From positions 1 to 58,875 of the forward strand of contig NZ_QFVR01000023.1 of the NCBI RefSeq assembly GCF_003143975.1: DNA of 58,875 nucleotides, written 5' to 3'. This DNA is from Kurthia sibirica (GTDB lineage: Bacteria; Bacillota; Bacilli; Bacillales_A; Planococcaceae). The notes below the pieces were generated by a model. The model had not been told where the DNA came from and ran no database searches. It saw only the letters and a list, made by a program, of their open reading frames with translations. Positions within the stretch are counted from its first letter, which is position 1, and the number at the start of each line of letters is the position of its first letter. The position numbers and the translations under genes are program-made. Positions 9,574 to 18,269 of this stretch are shown piece after piece.

Positions 9574-10157
9574 TGCTACCGAATATTAACCTTCTTCCAA
9601 AAGAGCAGGATACAAAGAAAAAGAATCTTGGTAAATTAATTGTCTATTTACTAATTTTAGCGATTATTGTTTTTTATGGTATCAATTACTTTTTAGTAAA
9701 TCGTGATGTACGTGAAGAAGAACGTAAAACAGATGTACTATCAACGCAAATTGCAGACTTACAAAAGGACATTGCCGCGATTAACAATACACCACAGGGC
9801 GTACTTGGGAATTCAATCAATTTTGCGCTTACTGAAAAAATTGATTTGTCAAAAGTCATTGATGTCGCTATGAAAAATACGGCTGGTTCAGCAGAATTTG
9901 CAGGGATTTCTTACAAAAATAATAGGGCAGAATTCATCGTTTATTTCGATGCATTAAATGATGCAACTGCCTATATTAAAAAACTATCTGGAAATGAATT
10001 ATTTAAAACAGTAACATTGACAAGCGCTTCTGCCTTCACTGATATAACGATTGATAATGTTGACAAAGAGCAGGATTTAGAAGGCACATCACGTTATAAA
10101 GCAGTTATTGCCGTCACGCTTGATAAGAAAAAACTCCAATCTGGAGGTGGTAAATAA
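9573..10157 (+). CDS. pilN: Type IV pilus assembly protein PilN
   Basis: Protein of 194 residues. The N-terminal cytoplasmic motif MLPNINLLPKE (residues 1-11) is the classic PilN signature that docks into PilM. One transmembrane helix follows (about 22-42), then a short coiled coil and a ferredoxin-like extracytoplasmic domain. The start codon overlaps the pilM stop by one base (TAATG). PilN forms heterodimers with PilO. This is the most diagnostic gene of the cluster. Confidence 0.9.
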   Translation: MLPNINLLPKEQDTKKKNLGKLIVYLLILAIIVFYGINYFLVNRDVREEERKTDVLSTQIADLQKDIAAINNTPQGVLGNSINFALTEKIDLSKVIDVAMKNTAGSAEFAGISYKNNRAEFIVYFDALNDATAYIKKLSGNELFKTVTLTSASAFTDITIDNVDKEQDLEGTSRYKAVIAVTLDKKKLQSGGGK

Positions 10158-10840
10158 TGAGAGCGAAAAAAGCACAAAATAAACCATTGATTTTTACATT
10201 ATTAATAATTTTAATTTTAGCTGTTGCGGTCGCTTTATATATTTATTTATTAAAACCGGAAATGGACTATCGAGATTCATTACATGATAAATATAATTTC
10301 CAAACTGAATATGTTGAAATGTTGGAAGATCAGTTAAAGAAAGAGCAAAATGATGCGAAAAAAGCACAACCTCTTGCAGAGATGGAGGCTCAAATTCCAT
10401 TTAACAACGATCTACAGGGTCTGCTGGACAATATAGCAAGTGCTGAATCGGCAAGTTCGACCGTTGTAACGGATCTTCATATTAATAATTACGAACAACA
10501 AGATGAATTGGTTACAACATCGAAAAAAGTAGGGGCAATTACTGAAAAAGAATTGCTTGAAACGCAGGCGAATATTGTACCAGTTTCTGCAATAGCTGCA
10601 AAGCATTTACCTAAAAAACTCCAGCTAATTACCTTTGAATTGACAGTTAGTGGTTATGAAGCGAGCGAAGTGAATAGCTTTATTAAATCGATGCTCAATC
10701 AAAAACGTATTTATGTGATAGATGAAGTGCAGTATAGCGCACCAAGCACGGATGATGGTGTTGTGACAGCAACGATTCAAATGACCAGTTTTGCTTCACA
10801 AAAAGTCAAGGCTGATAATAAAAAAGAAACAGCCAATTAA
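10157..10840 (+). CDS. pilO: Type IV pilus assembly protein PilO
   Basis: Protein of 227 residues with a basic N-terminus (MRAKKAQNK), one transmembrane helix (about 13-32), a coiled coil (about 45-80) and a C-terminal alpha/beta domain in the range expected for PilO. It overlaps pilN by one base. PilO pairs with PilN on the outer face of the membrane. No secretin gene follows, as expected for a monoderm. No pilB, pilC, pilT or pilin gene is adjacent. Confidence 0.82.
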   Translation: MRAKKAQNKPLIFTLLIILILAVAVALYIYLLKPEMDYRDSLHDKYNFQTEYVEMLEDQLKKEQNDAKKAQPLAEMEAQIPFNNDLQGLLDNIASAESASSTVVTDLHINNYEQQDELVTTSKKVGAITEKELLETQANIVPVSAIAAKHLPKKLQLITFELTVSGYEASEVNSFIKSMLNQKRIYVIDEVQYSAPSTDDGVVTATIQMTSFASQKVKADNKKETAN

Positions 10841-10857
10841 AGAATAAATGAGTAACT

Positions 10858-10887
10858 AAAAGTCCATGCGAATTGCGTGGGCTTTTT
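10858..10887 (+). terminator. Terminator of pilMNO
   Basis: The stem agtccatgc / gcgtgggct, with two G-U pairs, is followed by TTTTT 18 bases beyond the pilO stop. Confidence 0.8.
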
Positions 10888-11046
10888 AGTATGGAGAAAA
10901 TGGCAGGTCTTTAGAAAATGGTATTCAATTTAGATCAGAAATCGGAGAATGGACGTGTCTGATAGCTTGTTTTCAAATAATTGATTATTTACCAAAAAAA
11001 ATAAAATTGAAAATACTTTACACTGTAGACAAAGGAGGTTTTAAAA

Positions 11047-11409
11047 ATGACAAATAAAATTTTTCTATTCAATAGGACACAAAAAAACAGTGTGACCTTA
11101 TTGCCTGGGAAATATGGAAGACCTATAACTTATTTGTTTAATAAGATCATTCATTACATAGAAATGAGTGTTTCAGAAACAATTATGTATATTCGAGCGA
11201 AACACATGAAAAACATTGAAAATTTTCTTGAAACTAAGGAACCTTTTCCAGTGAATGTTAGTTATAATATAATAGGGGAAGGTCAAGTATTCGTAGACGA
11301 AGCGGTTGATTATTGGCATAGAGAAAAAGCGAGTTTAATTGATTCAATAGATGATTTGCAAAATGACTATGATAAGTTCTATAGTTTAAACGAGACAAAT
11401 TTAATATGA
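11047..11409 (+). CDS. Hypothetical protein, 120 residues, coupled to radC
   Basis: I do not recognise this protein. It is rich in Lys, Ile, Asn and Glu, has no signal peptide or clear transmembrane segment, and reads as a small soluble alpha-helical protein with an acidic C-terminus (DSIDDLQNDYDKF). A strong AAAGGAGG sits 9 bases upstream of the ATG, so expression is likely. Its stop overlaps the radC start by 4 bases (ATGA), so the two are translationally coupled. In B. subtilis this position, just before radC, holds maf (septum-inhibitor nucleotide pyrophosphatase); this protein has no Maf motifs. Confidence 0.7.
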   Translation: MTNKIFLFNRTQKNSVTLLPGKYGRPITYLFNKIIHYIEMSVSETIMYIRAKHMKNIENFLETKEPFPVNVSYNIIGEGQVFVDEAVDYWHREKASLIDSIDDLQNDYDKFYSLNETNLI

Positions 11410-12098
11410 AGATGAATTCGATGCGAGATGTGCGAAATGTCGCTAAGAGGGATCGACCACGAGAAAGGCTGCAGCAATTTGGTGCCGTATCTTTGTCCAA
11501 TCAAGAATTATTAGCTATTATTTTAGGGTCAGGTACAAAGGAAGAGTCGGTATTGGATATATCGATGAAACTTTTACAGCACTTTGATACGCTCGATAAT
11601 TTGAAACAAGCGACAAGTGAGGAACTACAGTTTATAAAAGGGATTGGTAAGGTAAAAGCGACTACACTGCTAGCGATTTTTGAGCTAGGTAAACGCCTGC
11701 ACTTGCCAAACAGCTTAGACAAGGTCGTTGTTAAGTACCCGACGGATGCAGCAGATTTTTTAATGCCGCATATGTCATCACTCATGCAGGAACATTTTGT
11801 TGTCGTGTTTTTAAATGTTAAAAATGAAATTATTCATAAACAAACCATTTTTATCGGCAGCTTAAATGTTAGCATCGTTCATCCTCGCGAAATTTTTCGT
11901 GAAGCAGTTAAAAGATCAGCTGCGTCAATAATATGTGCACATAATCATCCTTCGGGTAATCCAACGCCAAGCCCGGAAGATATAGCGGTAACAAAGAGAA
12001 TAGCGGAAGCCGGAATGATAATAGGCATCGACTTGTTGGACCATTTAATCATCGGTGATTATACCTATTTAAGCATGAAAGCGAAAGGGTTCTTCTAG
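11406..12098 (+). CDS. radC: RadC family protein (JAB/MPN metallo-domain)
   Basis: Protein of 230 residues with an N-terminal helix-hairpin-helix region (SNQELLAIILGSG and IKGIGKVKATTLL) and a C-terminal JAMM domain. The metal-binding motif H-x-H...D is in CAHNHPSGNPTPSPED (about residues 177-192). RadC's biochemical role is unsettled; the old DNA-repair assignment was mainly a mis-mapping. It lies directly before mreB as in other Bacillales. No Shine-Dalgarno precedes the ATG, so initiation probably depends on coupling with the overlapping upstream gene. Confidence 0.95.
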   Translation: MKMNSMRDVRNVAKRDRPRERLQQFGAVSLSNQELLAIILGSGTKEESVLDISMKLLQHFDTLDNLKQATSEELQFIKGIGKVKATTLLAIFELGKRLHLPNSLDKVVVKYPTDAADFLMPHMSSLMQEHFVVVFLNVKNEIIHKQTIFIGSLNVSIVHPREIFREAVKRSAASIICAHNHPSGNPTPSPEDIAVTKRIAEAGMIIGIDLLDHLIIGDYTYLSMKAKGFF

Positions 12099-12190
12099 GA
12101 CTGTGATTTTTCAACTTTATCTAGTATAATAAAAGGTATGATTTAATGACAGCTTGTTGAGCAAACGGCTAAAGAAAGGAAGAAGTTATA

Positions 12191-13210
12191 GTGTTTGGAT
12201 TAGGTGGGAAAGATGTCGGTATTGACCTCGGCACAGCAAATACATTGGTATTTATTAAAGGTAAGGGTATTGTTTTACGTGAACCATCGGTAGTAGCTAA
12301 AAATACACAAACGAATATGACTGTGGCAGTAGGTAATGAAGCGAAGAATATGATTGGTCGTACACCAGGTTCAATCGTGGCTATTCGTCCAATGAAAGAT
12401 GGCGTAATCGCTGATTTCGATATTACAACAACGATGATTAAACATTATTTACAAAATGCATTAAAATCAGCAGGTGGTTCTTTCAAAAAACCTAATGTTA
12501 TGATTTGTGTGCCATACGGTATTACTTCGGTTGAACAACGTGCAGTTATTGACGCGGCTAAACAAGCAGGCGCTCGAGAAGCATTCACTATTGAAGAACC
12601 TTTTGCAGCAGCTATTGGCTCGAACTTACCCGTTTGGGAACCAACAGGCAGCATGGTAGTCGATATCGGTGGTGGTACAACTGAAGTAGCAGTTATTTCG
12701 CTTGGCGGAATCGTAACAAGTGAATCAGTGCGTGTTGCAGGTGATGCAATGGACCAAGCGATTACAGCATACATCCGCAAAATCTATAACCTTACAATCG
12801 GTGAGCGTACTGCTGAAGCGATTAAAATGGAGATTGGCTCTGCAAGTAGCTCTGAAAGCGAAGAAGAAAAAATGGAAATCCGTGGTCGTGATTTAGTGAC
12901 AGGTTTACCAAAAACAATTGAAATTTCTTCAATTGAAATTGCGGATGCATTAAAAGAATCCATCGCGGCAATTATTGACGGCGTGAAAAAAACGTTGGAA
13001 AAAACACCGCCAGAACTATCGGCAGATGTTATGGAGCGTGGAATCGTATTAACTGGTGGCGGAGCATTGCTGAAAAACTTAGATAAAGTCATTAGCAACG
13101 AAACGAATATGCCAGTATTTATTGCAGAATCACCTTTAGATTGCGTAGCTATTGGAACGGGTATGGCTCTTGATAACCTGGAGACAATTAGACGTCATCA
13201 AACAATCTAA
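12191..13210 (+). CDS. mreB: Rod shape-determining protein MreB
   Basis: Bacterial actin of 339 residues that forms membrane-associated filaments guiding the elongasome. Phosphate 1 ([11 protein letters not shown], about 9-19), phosphate 2 ([13 protein letters not shown], about 156-168) and the adenosine motif ([11 protein letters not shown], about 284-294) are all present. The start is GTG, preceded by AAAGGAAG. A TATAAT at 12125-12130 in the 92-bp gap after radC suggests its own promoter, though the -35 is weak. It leads mreB-mreC-mreD-minC-minD. Confidence 0.97.
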   Translation: MFGLGGKDVGIDLGTANTLVFIKGKGIVLREPSVVAKNTQTNMTVAVGNEAKNMIGRTPGSIVAIRPMKDGVIADFDITTTMIKHYLQNALKSAGGSFKKPNVMICVPYGITSVEQRAVIDAAKQAGAREAFTIEEPFAAAIGSNLPVWEPTGSMVVDIGGGTTEVAVISLGGIVTSESVRVAGDAMDQAITAYIRKIYNLTIGERTAEAIKMEIGSASSSESEEEKMEIRGRDLVTGLPKTIEISSIEIADALKESIAAIIDGVKKTLEKTPPELSADVMERGIVLTGGGALLKNLDKVISNETNMPVFIAESPLDCVAIGTGMALDNLETIRRHQTI

Positions 13211-13225
13211 GGAGGGAATTAAACA

Positions 13226-14128
13226 ATGCCACATTTTCTGTCGAATAAACGATTATTAATGCTTCTTGTCGGCGTCATTTTGTTAGTGGCATTGATCAGT
13301 TATACCTTAAGCGATCGTAAAAAGGTATCATTCCCTGAACAAATCATAAAAGATACAGTCGGCCTAGGACAATCATTTGTCGCGAAGCCGGCTGGTTATG
13401 TTACAGGGCTTATAAATAATGTGGACGAATTGATCAACACGTATGAAGAAAACAAACGTTTGAAATCACGTTTAGAAGAGTTCGGTACATTACAAGCACA
13501 GGTTTATGAGTTGGATTCAGAGAATAAAGACCTTCAAAAACTTTTGGATAAAAAATCTGATTTACGTTCATATGACCCTATACAAGCAGATGTTATCGCT
13601 CGAAACCCAGATCAATGGGAAGAAAAGCTTATTTTAAATGTAGGCTCTAAAGCTGGCGTTAAAGTGAATATGGCTGTATTAACGACTGAGGGGCTTGTAG
13701 GTAAAGTTATTCAAGCGACGCCATATACATCAGAAGTCGAGTTACTATCAACCAACAATACAAACTACCGAGTATCGGCGACGATTTCAAGCAAAGGGAA
13801 GCAAGCGCGAGGACTTATCGAAGGTTATGATGCTAAACGTGGAGAATTGATGCTGAAAAGAATTGATTCGAAATTAAAGGTCAAAAAAGGAGATAAGGTT
13901 ACTACTTCCGGTTTAGGGGGTATATTCCCTAAAGGTGTGTTAATTGGTGAGGTCACTAAAGTAACGACAGATGATTTTGGACTAACAAAATTAGCGTATA
14001 TTAAACCGGCAGCTTCATTCCAAATGCTTGATCACGTCGTAATTGCGAAGCGTCAAGCTGTCCAAGTGGATGGTTCTGATGGAGATTCAACGAATAAAGA
14101 TTTATCGAATCAAGGAGATGACAAGTAA
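13226..14128 (+). CDS. mreC: Rod shape-determining protein MreC
   Basis: Protein of 300 residues with one N-terminal transmembrane helix (about 9-28), a coiled coil (about 60-110) and the two beta-barrel domains of MreC (ending around 275). MreC activates the elongasome's PBP2-RodA by contacting PBP2. The acidic serine-rich tail (DGSDGDSTNKDLSNQGDDK) is a lineage feature. AGGAGGG precedes the ATG. It overlaps mreD by one base. Confidence 0.96.
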   Translation: MPHFLSNKRLLMLLVGVILLVALISYTLSDRKKVSFPEQIIKDTVGLGQSFVAKPAGYVTGLINNVDELINTYEENKRLKSRLEEFGTLQAQVYELDSENKDLQKLLDKKSDLRSYDPIQADVIARNPDQWEEKLILNVGSKAGVKVNMAVLTTEGLVGKVIQATPYTSEVELLSTNNTNYRVSATISSKGKQARGLIEGYDAKRGELMLKRIDSKLKVKKGDKVTTSGLGGIFPKGVLIGEVTKVTTDDFGLTKLAYIKPAASFQMLDHVVIAKRQAVQVDGSDGDSTNKDLSNQGDDK

Positions 14129-14655
14129 TGGCTAGACTTCTTATTCCAGCTGTTGCAATTGCGCTCTTCTTTCTAGAAACCGAGTTTTCTTTATTTTCTC
14201 CGATTGAATTTTCAGGTGAAAATTATTACCTTGTACCACGCTTTCTTATTTTATATTTGATATTTCTTTCAATCTATTATGATCGTAAGAAAGCCATGTG
14301 GTATGGACTAGCATTTGGTGTGTTAAATGATATTGTGTATATTGACATTATCGGTCTTTATACATTCTTATATCCCTTTATTTGTTTTATTGCTGGTTCT
14401 ACAGTAAAATATATACATCAACATCTTGTTGTAACGACTACTTTGTCTTTACTACTAGTGGCTCTTTTGGAAATTCTTTTACACCAATTTTTCTTTCTCA
14501 TCGGCTATACTGACATTGGTTTTGCAGAATTCTTGAATCAACGCTTAGTCCCTACTATGATTGCAAATTCAATTTATTTGATTATGCTCGGTTGGACGTT
14601 TAAGTATCTTTTAGAGGCAAGAGTTTTAGAAAAGGCAAATCAGTCCATACTATAG
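14128..14655 (+). CDS. mreD: Rod shape-determining protein MreD
   Basis: Integral membrane protein of 175 residues with about five hydrophobic segments. The region FGVLNDIVYIDIIGLYTFLY is typical of MreD. The start overlaps the mreC stop (TAATG). It completes the membrane part of the shape complex with MreC, RodA and PBP2. Confidence 0.94.
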   Translation: MARLLIPAVAIALFFLETEFSLFSPIEFSGENYYLVPRFLILYLIFLSIYYDRKKAMWYGLAFGVLNDIVYIDIIGLYTFLYPFICFIAGSTVKYIHQHLVVTTTLSLLLVALLEILLHQFFFLIGYTDIGFAEFLNQRLVPTMIANSIYLIMLGWTFKYLLEARVLEKANQSIL

Positions 14656-14676
14656 AGGAAATGTGAGGTGGTTTTT

Positions 14677-15348
14677 TTGACGACGAAGCAGCTTGTCTAC
14701 ATGAAAGGAACTAAAGAAGGTCTTGTTCTAATGTTAGACGATCAGTGTGGCTATTCAGAACTGGTTAGTGCATTAAAAGGGAAGCTCATGGAAGACCGTT
14801 TTGATGAGCAAATAGAAGTGCAGATTTCAACAGGAAATCGTTTCTGTGATGGTGAACAGATGAAAGAACTACTGAATGTTGTGCAAGAATCACTTCACGT
14901 AAGAGTTTCTAAAGTGAAGAGTGATGTTATTACAATTGAAGAATCAAATCAACGTATATTGGAAAGTCAGTCTTCTACATATGTTGGCATCGTTCGTTCT
15001 GGTCAAAAAATAAAATCAGAAGGTGACCTTGTCGTTATTGGTGATGTGAATCCTAACGCGAGAGTTGAAGCGGGTGGCAGTATTTTTGTGTTGGGACGAT
15101 TAAAAGGCATAGCTCATGCAGGTGTAAACGGTAACCGAGATACAGTAATTGGGGCGTCGTGGTTAGAAGCGACCCATCTAATGATTGCTGACGTTATGGA
15201 AATCATGACGAATGAAAAGAAGGAATTATCGGAAACACCTGAGATGGAATGTGCATATCTTCTGGCAGATGGTAATATTGCGATTAAACGACTTCAGGAA
15301 TTACGCGTAATACGACCGAATTTGTCGACGTTTAAGGGAGGAAGCTAA
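14677..15348 (+). CDS. minC: Septum site-determining protein MinC
   Basis: FtsZ-inhibiting division regulator of 223 residues. The C-terminal beta-helix domain is clear (GDLVVIGDVNPNARVEAGG and FVLGRLKGIAHAG, about 107-145), and it mediates dimerisation and MinD binding. The N-terminal domain begins with KGTKEGLVLMLDD, as in B. subtilis MinC. I chose the TTG at 14677 because GAGGTGG sits 6 bases upstream and the resulting N-terminus (MTTKQLVYMKGTKEG) aligns with the family. A GTG at 14668 would add three residues. It is followed by minD after 1 base. Confidence 0.95.
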   Translation: MTTKQLVYMKGTKEGLVLMLDDQCGYSELVSALKGKLMEDRFDEQIEVQISTGNRFCDGEQMKELLNVVQESLHVRVSKVKSDVITIEESNQRILESQSSTYVGIVRSGQKIKSEGDLVVIGDVNPNARVEAGGSIFVLGRLKGIAHAGVNGNRDTVIGASWLEATHLMIADVMEIMTNEKKELSETPEMECAYLLADGNIAIKRLQELRVIRPNLSTFKGGS

Positions 15349-15349
15349 T

Positions 15350-16147
15350 GTGGGAGAAGCTATTGTAATTACTTCCGGTAAAGGTGGAGTTGGCAAAACA
15401 ACTACTACCGCCAATCTAGGTACTGCATTGGCGTTACAGGGAAAAAGAGTATGTTTAATCGATACGGATATTGGATTAAGAAATTTAGATGTTATTTTAG
15501 GTTTAGAAAATCGTATTATATACGATTTAGTTGACACGGTAGAAGGGCGTTGCAAAGTTCATCAAGCGCTTGTAAAAGACAAGCGTTTTGAAGATTTGTT
15601 ATTCCTTTTGCCGGCGGCACAAACAGCGGATAAACACGCGGTTAATCCGCAACAAATGAAAGAGCTTGTTACGGGATTAAAACAACAATTTGATTATGTG
15701 TTAATTGATTGTCCAGCGGGTATTGAGCAAGGATATCGCAATGCGGTAGCTGGAGCAGACCGTGCCATCGTCGTTACGACTCCTGAAATATCAGCAGTAC
15801 GTGATGCGGATCGTATTATCGGTTTATTGGAGCAAGAAGAGATGGAAGCACCTAAGCTCATTATTAACCGTATACGCCCACATCTTATGTCTCGTGGAGA
15901 AACGATGGATGTTAACGAAATCACAACACATTTATCGCTTGATTTAATCGGAATTATTCCAGATGATGATCGTGTCATTACGTCGTCAAATAAAGGCGAA
16001 CCAATCGTTATGGAGCCAGATACACAGGCTGCCAAAGCGTATCGTAATATTGTTCGCCGCGTCATGGGTGAATCTGTTCCTTTAATGTCTCTAGATAGAG
16101 AGAAACAGGGCGTATTTGCTAAATTTAAAGCATTGTTTGCTAAATAA
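15350..16147 (+). CDS. minD: Septum site-determining ATPase MinD
   Basis: ParA/MinD-family ATPase of 265 residues. The deviant Walker A GKGGVGKTT lies at residues 10-18 and the switch region DCPAG at about 120-124. The C-terminal amphipathic membrane-targeting helix (QGVFAKFKALFAK) is intact. MinD recruits MinC to the membrane and so keeps FtsZ away from poles. The start is GTG after GGGAGG. In B. subtilis spoIVFA-spoIVFB come next; here they are absent. Confidence 0.97.
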   Translation: MGEAIVITSGKGGVGKTTTTANLGTALALQGKRVCLIDTDIGLRNLDVILGLENRIIYDLVDTVEGRCKVHQALVKDKRFEDLLFLLPAAQTADKHAVNPQQMKELVTGLKQQFDYVLIDCPAGIEQGYRNAVAGADRAIVVTTPEISAVRDADRIIGLLEQEEMEAPKLIINRIRPHLMSRGETMDVNEITTHLSLDLIGIIPDDDRVITSSNKGEPIVMEPDTQAAKAYRNIVRRVMGESVPLMSLDREKQGVFAKFKALFAK

Positions 16148-16163
16148 TTAATTGTTTATATTG

Positions 16164-16211
16164 AAAGTGATGATTCGAAATGCCTGTCATTTCACATCAT
16201 CACTTTTTTTG
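16164..16211 (+). terminator. Terminator of the mre-min operon
   Basis: The stem aagtgatgat-tcgaaatg pairs with catttca-catcatcactt around cctgt and is followed by seven T residues. Confidence 0.88.
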
Positions 16212-16447
16212 TATACCTCAAAAGACAGTCTGTTGGCCTTGTAAGCCTTGATACATGGTGCTAGTGTTAAGGTGGCATGTAACGATCAACTTATTAAAGA
16301 ATGGTATTATCATCACGCTAGCTGGCAAGCGTAGGTTTGTTCTAGGGGAGTCATCTTTCTGATGCAAAGGGAAATGGATAGCTAGTAGATAAAATCATTA
16401 AAAAAGTTGAAGAGCATAGCAATTTTTTTCTAATATAGTAATAGCTA
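16212..16447. other. Gene-free stretch where spoIVFA-spoIVFB lie in sporulating relatives
   Basis: No open frame with a ribosome-binding site and no recognisable SpoIVFA or SpoIVFB remnant is seen on either strand. The segment links the mre-min terminator to the rplU promoter. Confidence 0.5.
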
Positions 16448-16476
16448 TTGACTGATGATTTTCTATATGGTATTAT
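16448..16476 (+). promoter_or_regulatory. Strong sigma-A promoter of rplU-prp-rpmA
   Basis: TTGACT at 16448-16453 and TATTAT at 16471-16476 are exactly 17 bases apart. Transcription would start near 16483, leaving a 108-base 5' leader before rplU. Confidence 0.85.
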
Positions 16477-16487
16477 TTCATATGTTA

Positions 16488-16580
16488 TGTAGCACCCGTG
16501 CTACAACCGCTCTTAACGAGGTACATAAAGAATTTACAGCAATGTAAATCACCTATGAAGGCGAGTCTGAGTTTATAAGG
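16488..16580 (+). promoter_or_regulatory. Probable ribosomal protein L21 leader
   Basis: The 5' untranslated region of rplU has a GC-richer block (acccgtgctacaaccgctct) followed by gaatttacagcaatgtaaat, which can form a hairpin (tttaca/tgtaaa). Position and length fit the L21 leader found upstream of rplU in Firmicutes, which is thought to allow autoregulation. I did not fold it against the family model. Confidence 0.5.
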
Positions 16581-16590
16581 AGGTGCAGTT

Positions 16591-16899
16591 ATGTACGCAA
16601 TTATTGAAACTGGTGGTAAACAAATCAAAGTTGAAGCAGGCCAAGAAATCTACGTTGAAAAAATCAACGCTGAAGACGGTGAAGTGGTAACTTTTGATAA
16701 AGTTCTATTTGTTGGTGGCGAAAACGTTAAAGTTGGAGCTCCTTTAGTAGCTGGAGCAACAGTTACAGCTAAAGTTGAAAAACACGGTCGCGCTAAAAAA
16801 ATCGTAGTTTTCAAACTTAAAGCTAAAAAGAACTATCGTCGTAAACAAGGTCACAGACAACCATACACTAAACTTGTTGTTGAAGCGATCAACGCTTAA
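16591..16899 (+). CDS. rplU: 50S ribosomal protein L21
   Basis: Protein of 102 residues, the standard length, starting [11 protein letters not shown] and containing the conserved [19 protein letters not shown] (about 76-94), which contacts 23S rRNA. It heads the rplU-prp-rpmA operon. AAGGAGGTG precedes the ATG. Confidence 0.98.
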   Translation: MYAIIETGGKQIKVEAGQEIYVEKINAEDGEVVTFDKVLFVGGENVKVGAPLVAGATVTAKVEKHGRAKKIVVFKLKAKKNYRRKQGHRQPYTKLVVEAINA

Positions 16900-16919
16900 T
16901 AACTATGAGGTGAAAAATT

Positions 16920-17261
16920 ATGATTACAATCGAAATTCATAGTAATGATGCTCGTGAGTCATATGGTTTTGAGATCTCAGGACACGCCTATTCAGGTGAG
17001 CATGGTCATGATTTAGTTTGCGCTGGTGCATCTGCAATTGCCTTTGGTGCTGTAAATGCAATCGGTGAAGTAGCAAAAATCATTCCAGGTATCGAGCAGG
17101 GGGAAGAAGGCGGATTTTTATCTGTCATTATTGACCCTACCGATGTAAGTTCTGATCAAAACGTAAAACTGCAAATAATCCTTCGCACTATGACTACCCA
17201 GTTTTATACGATGGTAGCTAGTTATGGAGATTTTATCGAATTAAAATATAAAATGGTCTAG
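16920..17261 (+). CDS. prp: Ribosomal-processing cysteine protease Prp (YsxB)
   Basis: Protein of 113 residues. Prp is the cysteine protease that removes the N-terminal extension of L27. The catalytic His and Cys are visible in SGHAYSGEHGHDLVCAGASA: His at residue 22 and Cys at residue 34. The gene lies between rplU and rpmA, as in other Firmicutes that make extended L27. The downstream L27 here does carry that extension, so the pair is functionally consistent. Confidence 0.95.
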   Translation: MITIEIHSNDARESYGFEISGHAYSGEHGHDLVCAGASAIAFGAVNAIGEVAKIIPGIEQGEEGGFLSVIIDPTDVSSDQNVKLQIILRTMTTQFYTMVASYGDFIELKYKMV

Positions 17262-17567
<306 letters not shown>

Positions 17568-17578
17568 TTTTACAAATT

Positions 17579-17606
17579 AAGGACTGCAGCTTTGCAGTCC
17601 TTTTTT
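17579..17606 (+). terminator. Terminator of the rplU operon
   Basis: The perfect stem aaggactgca / tgcagtcctt around gctt is followed by a run of T residues. Confidence 0.93.
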
Positions 17607-17612
17607 CGCGTT

Positions 17613-17656
17613 AAAAATCGGTATTTGCTCCTGTTAGCAAATACCGAATTTTTTTT
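17613..17656 (+). terminator. Second tandem terminator after rpmA
   Basis: The stem cggtatttgct / agcaaataccg is followed by aa and eight T residues. It lies only 6 bases after the first terminator, so the ribosomal-protein operon is doubly insulated from spo0B-obg. Confidence 0.85.
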
Positions 17657-17729
17657 CTAATTACGAGAATTTTAGCAGAAAAATTGGTATACTAGCTACA
17701 AGAACATTTCGTCAAAGGAGTGTGTACTT

Positions 17730-18269
17730 GTGACAGATCAGCCACTAACAGTGAATGAGGTTTTAAGACATATGAACCATGACTTCTTGAACCACCTACA
17801 ATTGATAAAGATGAACTTAGCTTTAGAGAATGTAGAGCGTGCAAATGAAGTTTTAATGAATATAGCTCAAAACTGCAATAGATTTTTCGTAATCAATAGT
17901 TTACATGCCGAAAGACTTGTTGAATGGCTGCATACATGTGAGTGGCGATTTCCTGCGATAAATATGACGATTGACTGTGCAATTACAGATGCACTGCCAG
18001 CTAAATGGGATCATGTCATTCGGGATTATTTAGAAACAACGTTACAACATATTGCGAACTATATTGATGCAATAGTAGAACAAAACTGTCAAATTAATAT
18101 CATTTCAACAAAGGATTATTTTGAGCTGAATGTTGAAATAAAAGGTCGATGGACTGCCGATTATAAGCAAATCCCCATCGATTCAAATGAGCTTGTAGCA
18201 GAAGTTGAAAGCTACAGCCATTCTCTTTGGCGCTATAGTGTCTTAGGAAGTAAGGAGGTAATTTATTAA
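17730..18269 (+). CDS. spo0B: Sporulation phosphorelay phosphotransferase Spo0B-like protein
   Basis: Protein of 179 residues. The helical-hairpin motif [17 protein letters not shown] (about 16-32) aligns with RHDWMNKLQLIKGNLSL around the phosphorylated His30 of B. subtilis Spo0B; the equivalent is His17 here. The C-terminal part is a weakly conserved degenerate kinase-like fold. In the phosphorelay Spo0B passes phosphate from Spo0F to Spo0A. The stop overlaps the obg start by one base, and the obg ribosome-binding site lies inside this gene, which may explain its retention even though neighbouring sporulation genes are missing. The start is GTG, 9 bases after AAAGGAG. Confidence 0.85.
   Translation: MTDQPLTVNEVLRHMNHDFLNHLQLIKMNLALENVERANEVLMNIAQNCNRFFVINSLHAERLVEWLHTCEWRFPAINMTIDCAITDALPAKWDHVIRDYLETTLQHIANYIDAIVEQNCQINIISTKDYFELNVEIKGRWTADYKQIPIDSNELVAEVESYSHSLWRYSVLGSKEVIY

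Noticed and set aside
15694-16065. 123-codon minus-strand frame inside minD, and similar frames in mreB, queA and secDF
   Set aside because: They are antisense shadows caused by codon bias in conserved genes; none has a ribosome-binding site or domain.
16212-16447. Remnant of spoIVFA or spoIVFB
   Set aside because: No metalloprotease HExxH motif or membrane-helix frame could be read on either strand.
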